A DNA stretch of 64,000 nucleotides, taken from Pseudomonas zanjanensis. Lineage in GTDB: Bacteria; Pseudomonadota; Gammaproteobacteria; Pseudomonadales; Pseudomonadaceae. How positions within the stretch are numbered: the stretch's first letter is position 1; each line of letters opens with the position of its first letter. The DNA lies in the NCBI RefSeq assembly GCF_014268745.2, contig NZ_JABWRB020000005.1, forward strand, positions 1 to 64,000. The letters run 5' to 3'. Below, piece by piece: positions 34,098 through 40,997 of the stretch. A program made the translations under genes and the position numbers. The notes under the pieces were generated by a model that made no database searches, was not told where the DNA came from, and worked only from the letters and a program-made list of their open reading frames with translations.

Positions 34098-34841
34098 ATG
34101 CGCCGTTTGCTTTTCTCACTGTTGATGTTCTGCGTTTTGCCCGCCTGGGCAGACAGCTACGACCAGTTGTACAAGGTCGCCGGCTGGCCGGAACAGCGGG
34201 CGCATTTCAACGATGCCTTGAGCGCCGCCCAGCAACGCTACCAGAGCAGCCTGCCGCCGGCGGTGTTCCAGGCGCTGGTCAACAACAGCAATCAACGTTT
34301 TTCTCCCCAGGCCATGGACCAGCGGGCCGAGGCGCAAATACGCAGCAAGCTTCGCGACCCGAACCCGGCCCTGGCCTTTTTCCAGTCGCCCCTGGGCCGC
34401 AAGGTCGTGGCGGCCGAATTGCTGGCGACCCGGCGCGACCAATTGGCGAAAAACGCCAAGGGCCTGCCGAAGATGCAAGCCAGCGACAACCGCCTGTTGA
34501 TCATCGGCCACCTGGCCCAGGCCCTCCCCGCCCGCGAAGCCGGCGCCGAAGTCAGCCTGGCGATCGCCGGCGTGGCGGCCGACAGCCTGAGCTCGATGAT
34601 CCCGGGACTCTTGGGTGCCGGCCAGGCCCAAGGCATGCTCAACGGCCAGCGCCAGCGCCTGATGGAACAGATCGGCGCGGACCTGAACAACACGCTGCTG
34701 TACGTCTACCGTGACCTGACGGATACCGAGCTGGAAGAATTCGCCACCTTCGCCGAATCGACCGAGGGCCAGGCTTATTATCAAGCGGCCCTGGCGGCGA
34801 TTCGGGCGGGGTTGGCGGTGGGGCAGGATCTCGGGCAGTAG
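34098..34841 (+). CDS. DUF2059 exported protein
   Basis: 247 residues with signal peptide MRRLLFSLLMFCVLPAWA. The C-terminal half contains the DUF2059 pattern, helices ending in YVYRDLTDTELEEFATFAES and EGQAYYQAALAAIRAGL. Periplasmic, function unknown. The ribosome binding site CAGGAG fixes the start at 34098. It diverges from the PPHD-like gene. Confidence 0.85.
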   Translation: MRRLLFSLLMFCVLPAWADSYDQLYKVAGWPEQRAHFNDALSAAQQRYQSSLPPAVFQALVNNSNQRFSPQAMDQRAEAQIRSKLRDPNPALAFFQSPLGRKVVAAELLATRRDQLAKNAKGLPKMQASDNRLLIIGHLAQALPAREAGAEVSLAIAGVAADSLSSMIPGLLGAGQAQGMLNGQRQRLMEQIGADLNNTLLYVYRDLTDTELEEFATFAESTEGQAYYQAALAAIRAGLAVGQDLGQ

Positions 34842-34868
34842 ATAGATCTTCAGCGCCGGCTATACCGC

Positions 34869-34961
34869 TTTCGCGAGCAAGCCCGCTCCCACAGGGGTTT
34901 GCGACGGTCGCAGAACCTAAGTTCACTCAAGACCCTGTGGGAGCGGGCTTGCTCGCGAAGG
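34869..34961. repeat. REP pair, outward-facing, GCGGGCTTGCTCGC family
   Basis: Opposed REP cores between the convergent DUF2059 and hydrolase genes. Confidence 0.88.
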
Positions 34962-34972
34962 CAATTAATCAG

Positions 34973-35920
34973 TCACCGCCTGACTCTGCTCATCCGCTTC
35001 GTCAAGAACCCAAACATCTCCTGCCGCATCGCCAGCGCCTCGTTCGCCAAGTGATGCCGCCCCTCAGGCAACATCAACACCTGCGGCCGGTCGAACTTGC
35101 TGCGCAGCACGTTCAGGTTGTGCACCCAATCCACCGTCATGTCCGCCTCCCCCTGCACGATCAAGGGCTGGCGCGGGCTGCTCGGGGCGGCTTCGATACG
35201 CTTGATCCATTGCCCCAACGCGCCCACCCACGCAGTAGGCAGGCGCAGCGGTTGCAACGGGTCGGCTTGCAAGAAAGGCAGGAACTGCGGGTCGGTGGAG
35301 TTCTCGCTGAAACGCCGGGCGATGCCGGTCACGAAGGGCTTGAGCAGGTAATAACTCAGGCGCGACCAGCCCCAGGCCCGCGGCCGTACCAGGGGCGACA
35401 GCAGGATGACCTGGCCCTGGGCCGGGCTCTGCGCGCCGTGGTTGAGCACGTGATCGACCACGATGGCGCCGCCAGTGCTTTGCCCACACAAGTGCCAGGG
35501 ATGCGGCAGGTCCAGCGTCGCGGCCTCGGCCAACAGGCCCTGCAAGGTGGCCTGGTACTCGGCGAAATCGCCGATGCTGGCGCGTTCGCCGCTGGACAGG
35601 CCATGGCCCGGCAGGTCGCAGGCGATCACCGCGAATTTCTGCTCCAAGGCCCACTCGATCAGGTGCCGGTACAGCCCCATGTGATCGTAGTAACCGTGGA
35701 ACACAAACAACGTCGCCACGGCTTTTTCCGGCCACCAGACCTGGCTGACCACTTCATACCCGCCCACCTCGAAACGCCCTAATCCCTTGCGCACACTGCG
35801 CTGGGGGAAATCCAGCCCATAGAACCGCTGGTAGGCCCGGGCTTGCTCGGACAGGGCTTGCCACTGGGCCAACGGTTGCAGGCTGGCACGCAGGAGATCG
35901 GGATCGAAAGTGGCAGGCAT
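34973..35920 (-). CDS. Lysophospholipase-like alpha/beta hydrolase
   Basis: 315-residue serine hydrolase with the lysophospholipase/monoacylglycerol lipase layout: FVFHGYYDHMGLY (oxyanion region), CDLPGHGLSSGERAS, nucleophile elbow CGQSTGGA, a late Asp in GEADMTVDW and catalytic His in EGRHHLANE. No signal peptide. A TTG sits just upstream of the ATG at 35920. Natural substrate unknown; diverges from the DUF6436 gene. Confidence 0.85.
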   Translation of the reverse strand: MPATFDPDLLRASLQPLAQWQALSEQARAYQRFYGLDFPQRSVRKGLGRFEVGGYEVVSQVWWPEKAVATLFVFHGYYDHMGLYRHLIEWALEQKFAVIACDLPGHGLSSGERASIGDFAEYQATLQGLLAEAATLDLPHPWHLCGQSTGGAIVVDHVLNHGAQSPAQGQVILLSPLVRPRAWGWSRLSYYLLKPFVTGIARRFSENSTDPQFLPFLQADPLQPLRLPTAWVGALGQWIKRIEAAPSSPRQPLIVQGEADMTVDWVHNLNVLRSKFDRPQVLMLPEGRHHLANEALAMRQEMFGFLTKRMSRVRR

Positions 35921-36028
35921 CAAGAGTTCCAGACAAAGGCGCAGCGCGCGAAACAGACTTTACAGGCCTGCGATATTCATCTGTCGCGGCAAGCATGGCA
36001 AGCTACGCGGCCTCAGAGGATCGACTCC

Positions 36029-36607
36029 ATGCGCCCGTCCCACCGCACGACCTTGCTTGCCAGCCTGCTCGCCCTCGGATGCGCCATCGTATTGTGGGTG
36101 GCCTACGACTGGTTCCAGGGCCGTTTCCTGCGGGCCTTCAGCCAACACACCGCGATATTTTCCGGCGACCCTCTGCGCCTGCCCGCCGACCTGGCCGGCC
36201 CCGGCGCGATCCGCCTGGTGCATTTCTGGGACCCGGCGTGCCCGTGCAACGTCGGCAATCAGCAACACCTCTCTGAACTGGTGGATAAATACGTACCGCA
36301 AGGCGTCGAGTTCTATGCGGTACAAAAGCCCGGCAGCCACGGTCAGTTACCGGCCACCCTGAACAACCTCAAGCCGCTCCCAAGCCTGCCCGGCTCCAGC
36401 CAGATCCCCGCCAGCCCGGCCGTGGCGATCTGGGATCGCAGCGGCCAGCTCGCGTATTTCGGCCCCTACAGCGAAGGCCTGACCTGTAATTCGAGCAACA
36501 GCTTCATCGAGCCGATTCTTGAAGCGTTGAGCGGCGGCCGGGCGGTGAATGCGACGCATACGATGGCGGTGGGTTGTTATTGTCCGTGGGCCCCGTCGGA
36601 CAAATGA
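36029..36607 (+). CDS. DUF6436 / thioredoxin-fold membrane-anchored protein
   Basis: 192 residues with one N-terminal membrane helix (about 8-28) and a periplasmic thioredoxin-like domain. The redox-like site is HFWDPACPCNVGN, a CPC rather than the usual CxxC. Two more cysteine-containing spots (GLTCNSSN and the C-terminal GCYCPW) could form additional disulfides. It could be a periplasmic oxidoreductase, but the CxC spacing leaves that open. AGAGGA precedes the ATG at 36029. It is the last gene with native composition before the A+T-rich island. Confidence 0.75.
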   Translation: MRPSHRTTLLASLLALGCAIVLWVAYDWFQGRFLRAFSQHTAIFSGDPLRLPADLAGPGAIRLVHFWDPACPCNVGNQQHLSELVDKYVPQGVEFYAVQKPGSHGQLPATLNNLKPLPSLPGSSQIPASPAVAIWDRSGQLAYFGPYSEGLTCNSSNSFIEPILEALSGGRAVNATHTMAVGCYCPWAPSDK

Positions 36608-36626
36608 AGAAACCCACTTCAGATAA

Positions 36627-37952
36627 TTAAGATGGGTTTGCCTGCTCAGGCTTACGCCCTTGTGATGCACTGGACACTGCGGCAATCTGATCAAAGTCGA
36701 GGTAGCGCTTCAACGCTTCAGGCATTTTCACCGAGCCATCAGCACACTGATAATTTTCTAAAATAGCCACCATCGTTCTACCCAATGCGGATGCAGTACC
36801 GTTAAGGGTATGAACATACCGATTACTTTTTGAAGCAGAATCTCTGTACTTGATATTCAGTCGCCGAGCCTGGTAATCCGTACAGTTACTGGCGGAGGTA
36901 ATCTCACCGTACTCCCCCGAGATGCCCTTCCCTGGCATCCAGGCTTCAATATCGTACTTCTTATACGCAGGCGCCCCCAAATCACCCGTGCAGTTTATAA
37001 CGACCTTATAGGGAACTCCCAGTTCACTATAGATTTCTTCTTGCAGCTCAAGAATCTTGTCATGGTATTTAACGCTATCCTCTGGCTTACATATTACGAA
37101 CAGCTCCAACTTCTCAAACTGATGCACCCTATACAGTCCTTTACTGGACCTTCCCGAGGCGCCGGCCTCACGCCTAAAACAATGACTTTCGGCAATGTAG
37201 AGCAAAGGCAATCTAGATTCATCAAGAATGTCCCCAGCGTGCATGCCCGCAACACAAATTTCAGCCGTAGCAATAAGGCTTTTATCAAGCCCATCCAGAC
37301 CATACGTATTGCTTTCCTCACCCTTTGGAGCGAACCCGACCCCCTCCAAAATATGGTTGTAAGAGATATCCGGCGTTTGCAATGGCGTAAACCCGGCTTT
37401 CACTGCCTTATTAAAAATGAATCCTTTAAGTGCATGCTGGAGAAAAACCGCTTGATTTTTCAAAAAATAAAATTTCGCACCGGACACCTTCGTGCCCGAA
37501 TCAAAATCGATCAAATCCAGCTCTTGACCTAGTTGGACATGGTCCTTATGGCAGAACCCAAACTTTGGCGCTTGGCCTTTGAACTTGACAGCTAAATTAT
37601 CTTCATCACTTTCGCCTACAGGCACATCGGGGGAGGTCCAATTGGGTAGCTGGCGCGAAAGCAAATCAAAGTCCTCAAGGAGCACGTTGTAAGACTCCTT
37701 GGCGCGTAGGATATCCCCCTTCAGCGTCGACGCCTCAGAATGCTCATATTGAAACTCACTCTTCAACGAATCATTTCTTATAGTTTTGGAAATCGCGTTT
37801 AACTTGCGCTGCATTTCTTCCAGGCTCTGCTTTTGCGATTTCACTGTGTCGTACAAACAAAGAAACTGATCCACATCAAAACGCACCCCCCGTGCGGACA
37901 AGTTAGCCTTCATTCCTGCAACGTCTTCTAAAACTTGTTTGATATTGATCAC
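36627..37952 (-). CDS. Second seryl-tRNA synthetase (paralog)
   Basis: 441-residue class II synthetase, essentially full length. An N-terminal coiled-coil tRNA arm spans about 30-100. The catalytic core has the serine-recognition TAE (229-231), motif 2 CFRREAGASGR with VHQFEKLELF, the ASNCTDYQARRLN segment and motif 3 LNGTASALGRTMVAILENYQ. The stretch AGMHAGDIL before motif 2 and Thr in NGT of motif 3 resemble actinobacterial SerRS more than gammaproteobacterial enzymes (usually NGSG). GTG start after GGAGAGGG. Pseudomonas housekeeping serS lies elsewhere, so this is a second copy: self-protection against a SerRS inhibitor or a biosynthetic role is possible. Confidence 0.85.
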   Translation of the reverse strand: MINIKQVLEDVAGMKANLSARGVRFDVDQFLCLYDTVKSQKQSLEEMQRKLNAISKTIRNDSLKSEFQYEHSEASTLKGDILRAKESYNVLLEDFDLLSRQLPNWTSPDVPVGESDEDNLAVKFKGQAPKFGFCHKDHVQLGQELDLIDFDSGTKVSGAKFYFLKNQAVFLQHALKGFIFNKAVKAGFTPLQTPDISYNHILEGVGFAPKGEESNTYGLDGLDKSLIATAEICVAGMHAGDILDESRLPLLYIAESHCFRREAGASGRSSKGLYRVHQFEKLELFVICKPEDSVKYHDKILELQEEIYSELGVPYKVVINCTGDLGAPAYKKYDIEAWMPGKGISGEYGEITSASNCTDYQARRLNIKYRDSASKSNRYVHTLNGTASALGRTMVAILENYQCADGSVKMPEALKRYLDFDQIAAVSSASQGRKPEQANPS

Positions 37953-37996
37953 CTACCCTCTCCGCATTAAGTTTACCACCCGATTTACGCACAACC

Positions 37997-38968
37997 TCAG
38001 ACCACATGAGGAAGAAAAAAATATCCAGCCACATTAACCACAAAAAAAGAAACGCACGTGGTAGCCAGAAGTACTAGATTAAACTTCTGCACCGACACAC
38101 CATAGGCTTGCGCAAAGATGAAAGTATTTTTTGGAGAAGGCATTGCCGATATCAGTATCAATGAAAACAACAGCAACCCAGACAATCCAAAAATGTACTG
38201 TCCCACCACGAAAGAAATCGCGGGGTGCAAAAAATTCTTTATAAACACACCCAGCACTATTTCATTACAGTCGTTTCTCATAGTTGACGTTACGCGACCA
38301 GCATAGAACGAAGCACCCAATGCTATTAGTGCAATAGGCGCCGCGGTATCAGCAATCATGTCCATGCTCTCGATAATAAAAAAATCTGTATCGATCATGT
38401 GCGGGAGCTTAATTTGCGAAATGAGCGACCCCGTCAACGCGGAAATGATCAATGGATTTTTGAACACGACCAGCAGGGTTTTCTTTAGAAAAGCGCTCAA
38501 AGAACCAATTTGCGAAAAAGAGGAAACCTCCATGACAAATACCGAAATGCTCGTAAGAACAACGGACTGAAAAATAATTATTGGCACAACCAAAGCCGAG
38601 TCTCCCAACAGCAATATGAAGATAGGCACTGCCAAAAAAGCGGTATTGGTTTGCCCAACAGCAATAAAATTTAAACCCACCTCCACCAGACTCTTCTTCA
38701 GGCAAACTTTATATATGACATAAATCATGATCCACAATACAAAGATACCCAAACCATACGCCTGAACATAAGCATCTACATTGACGTCTGGCGTGTAGTC
38801 GGACCTCAGCGTCGTCAAAAAAATCTCTACGGGGAGCGCAACATAAAAAACATAGTCACTCAGTACTTCATCAGCACCGCGACGCACGAGACCAGCAAAC
38901 GAAAGCAAACAACCTAACAATATCAAAACAAATATTGACAACGTTGAGCTCAGCGACAACATCAACAT
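37997..38968 (-). CDS. AEC-family permease
   Basis: About 323 residues, ten predicted membrane helices, auxin efflux carrier (Mem_trans) family. Helix 1-2 reads LLGCLLSFAGLVRRGADEVLSDYVFYVALP, typical of the family, with a central cytoplasmic loop at about 165-185. Members move small organic acids or amino-acid-like compounds. A TTG-initiated longer frame exists, but GGTGGA six bases before the ATG at 38968 favours the shorter form. It lies 44 bases upstream of the SerRS gene in the transcript; export of, or uptake into, the island's pathway is plausible. Confidence 0.8.
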   Translation of the reverse strand: MLMLSLSSTLSIFVLILLGCLLSFAGLVRRGADEVLSDYVFYVALPVEIFLTTLRSDYTPDVNVDAYVQAYGLGIFVLWIMIYVIYKVCLKKSLVEVGLNFIAVGQTNTAFLAVPIFILLLGDSALVVPIIIFQSVVLTSISVFVMEVSSFSQIGSLSAFLKKTLLVVFKNPLIISALTGSLISQIKLPHMIDTDFFIIESMDMIADTAAPIALIALGASFYAGRVTSTMRNDCNEIVLGVFIKNFLHPAISFVVGQYIFGLSGLLLFSLILISAMPSPKNTFIFAQAYGVSVQKFNLVLLATTCVSFFVVNVAGYFFLPHVV

Positions 38969-39044
38969 AAGTAGTCCACCCTGCCGTTCAGCAACAACCA
39001 AACGAACGAACACACCCAATAAAATCCATTATTCTTCCGACGAC

Positions 39045-40034
39045 TTACAAAGCAATAGACGCGACAAGATCATGCTTGTGCGAAACACCTAAAAGTTTTC
39101 CCTTGTGGTCAACGACCAAAATTGCAGACACATCAATACCTATACAGTCTGCAATCAGCTCGCCCTCATGCACGCATCTTAAATTAACCTCCATAACATC
39201 CGAAATTTTAAGACCAGCAACACTATCATTCCCCTTGAACACTCGAGCCATATCCCCATCTGTAAACACTCCCAAAGGCCGAGAGAAGGTATCTACCACG
39301 ACGACAAATCCAAGGCGCTTATTCGCCATATAACTAACCGCATCCAAGAACAATGTATCAGGCGGTAGCGCAGGGACTTTATCCCCCCTCACCATCACGT
39401 CACGAACTTTCACCGTCAGCACCTTGCCTAGATTTCCGGCGGGATGATTCCTTGAGAACTCTTCCTTCGTGAAGCGCTTGATTTTCATCAGCACCATAGC
39501 AATGGCATCTCCGACACCTAATGTGGCGCTAGAACTTACGGTTGGCGCAAGATTATACGGACAGGCTTCCCTATCAACTTTCAACGCCACATGCGCATTT
39601 GTCTTACATGCCAATTCCGAATTTGAGAAATTTGTCAACGCTACGGTATTCACACCCAGATCATGAAGATATGGAAGCAGAGACAAAACCTCCTCACTTC
39701 TACCGCTATAAGATATTAGTACTGCGAGGTCATGCGCCGTAATCATGCCCAAGTCCCCATGCTTAGCCTCGGATGGGTGTATAAAAAAGCTGGGCGTCCC
39801 CGTAGAGGCTAGACTTGCCGCAATTTTCTTACCGACATGGCCACTTTTTCCAACACCAAGAATCACCACGTGTCCCTTGCAGGCCAATATAAGTCGAACC
39901 ACATCGACAAAACCGTTACCCTCCAACTCATCGGAAAGTTTTATCAATGCCCGCCCCTCACTGATTAACACCTCTCTCCCCAAGGTTAGTAGATGCCTGT
40001 CAGACCCCATTTCTGACAACGATTCATCATTCAT
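39045..40034 (-). CDS. Arabinose-5-phosphate isomerase-like (KpsF/KdsD family)
   Basis: 329 residues: SIS sugar-phosphate isomerase domain (about 40-205) followed by two CBS domains (210-329). Residues matching the KdsD catalytic set are all present: K63 in GVGKSGHVG, E114/E115 in GRSEEV, E156 in REACPYNLAPT and H197 in RNHPAGNLG. The reaction would be D-ribulose 5-phosphate to D-arabinose 5-phosphate, normally for Kdo synthesis, yet no Kdo, capsule or LPS gene is nearby. Its start overlaps the oxygenase stop by eight bases. This copy is in addition to the usual chromosomal kdsD. Confidence 0.85.
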   Translation of the reverse strand: MNDESLSEMGSDRHLLTLGREVLISEGRALIKLSDELEGNGFVDVVRLILACKGHVVILGVGKSGHVGKKIAASLASTGTPSFFIHPSEAKHGDLGMITAHDLAVLISYSGRSEEVLSLLPYLHDLGVNTVALTNFSNSELACKTNAHVALKVDREACPYNLAPTVSSSATLGVGDAIAMVLMKIKRFTKEEFSRNHPAGNLGKVLTVKVRDVMVRGDKVPALPPDTLFLDAVSYMANKRLGFVVVVDTFSRPLGVFTDGDMARVFKGNDSVAGLKISDVMEVNLRCVHEGELIADCIGIDVSAILVVDHKGKLLGVSHKHDLVASIAL

Positions 40035-40743
40035 GGATTCTTATCTCCTTACGGTCGACATTCGGATCATTGACCAACAGAGCTCCATCCCTGTAATGAC
40101 TTCTTCGATAAAATGTCACGAAAAGACTATTTCTCTCATAAGAAACACTGGGATGGTGTGCAGCGCCATGCCAGCTATCGTCTGATCTCAAAAAAGCAAA
40201 CGCCACATTAGGCTCATAAGGAATTTTTCTAAACTCTTCAAAGCCACCTTCACTTTTTACAAACAGCCCAAGCCCTGATTCTTTATAATCCGCACCTTCT
40301 GGCAAATACCATCCAAATGTCATCGCCTTTTCAACAATATCCGTATGCGGAGGCAAATCAAAACCGGCAAAGTCTTTATACAAATGCGGATAAGGTGTCA
40401 CCTCAAGATCAGAACCAAATTTTCCTAGTAAAAGACGCTTGAAGGGTTCACTACAAAGAAGCTCAACAACCTCAATAGCAACTTTAGACCCCGAAAAAAC
40501 CTTACCAAGGTCAATCGAAATTCCTTCCAGAGACAAAGGTAATTCAAATCGCGTCGAACTCCCATTTCTCAAGGTGCTTTTATGCATCAAGGGCTTGTAT
40601 AAATCCAACGCTGGCAAGCTGGAAATAAACTCTCTGTATAATTCTGCTGGAACAAAGTCCTTTACTTCAAAAAAACTGAACGGCTCTCTCACCAGTTCAG
40701 CGCCTGTTACTTTTTGAGAAACATACTCCATGAGTCCCGACAT
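40027..40743 (-). CDS. 2OG-Fe(II) oxygenase
   Basis: 238 residues. Iron ligands H133 and D135 lie in DLPPHTDIVEKA, distal H192 in DDSWHGAAHH, and the 2-oxoglutarate-binding arginine is probably R204 in SYERNSLFVTFYR. This matches the small-molecule/prolyl hydroxylase-like double-stranded beta-helix fold. Start alternatives exist at 40755 and 40731; GGAGGT four to five bases before 40743 supports that ATG. It is the first gene of the island transcript and is translationally coupled to the isomerase gene. Substrate unknown. Confidence 0.82.
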   Translation of the reverse strand: MSGLMEYVSQKVTGAELVREPFSFFEVKDFVPAELYREFISSLPALDLYKPLMHKSTLRNGSSTRFELPLSLEGISIDLGKVFSGSKVAIEVVELLCSEPFKRLLLGKFGSDLEVTPYPHLYKDFAGFDLPPHTDIVEKAMTFGWYLPEGADYKESGLGLFVKSEGGFEEFRKIPYEPNVAFAFLRSDDSWHGAAHHPSVSYERNSLFVTFYRRSHYRDGALLVNDPNVDRKEIRIHE

Positions 40744-40892
40744 ACCCACCTCCATACGGCTTTCTCGAGATCCATCTCAACATGAATGAAAAATTTAACC
40801 ACCCCATCTTTTATAGGCCTTGCCCACACACCCAGCAACGGAATCCTTGTAGTTAAATTCCCAAAGAATCGAAGGAAACTTCTTACACTCAA
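40707..40892 (-). CDS. Possible 61-residue leader or peptide ORF
   Basis: TTG-initiated frame whose 3' end overlaps the start of the oxygenase gene by about 37 bases in another frame. The peptide is basic and aromatic-rich (SFLRFFGNLTTRIPLLGVW, then WRWVCRDSWSMFLKK). There is no clear ribosome binding site at the TTG; an internal ATG would give a 22-residue version. It could be a leader, a peptide substrate or chance. Low confidence. Confidence 0.25.
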   Translation of the reverse strand: MSVRSFLRFFGNLTTRIPLLGVWARPIKDGVVKFFIHVEMDLEKAVWRWVCRDSWSMFLKK

Positions 40893-40997
40893 TTTGTTTT
40901 AGTAGGAATCAAGTCGCGGGCCGGGTTATTATTTTTTTCAAGATCAATGCCCTACACTGTTTATCGATACCCATCGGTATTTAGGAAAAGGACTTTT

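Larger units (their letters stand above)
36608..40900. other. A+T-rich four-gene island
   Basis: Composition changes sharply here. For example 40201-40260 has 23 of 60 G+C, against 43 of 60 at 41221-41280 just outside. Four genes on the minus strand (2OG oxygenase, SIS-CBS isomerase, AEC permease, SerRS paralog) lie between DUF6436 and hacB. I see no integrase, tRNA gene or flanking direct repeat, so the transfer mechanism is unknown; transfer itself is inferred from composition and gene content. Confidence 0.75.

Noticed and set aside
36608..40900. Prophage or integrative element for the A+T-rich region
   Set aside because: No integrase, phage structural genes, tRNA gene or flanking repeat visible; called an island only on composition and content.
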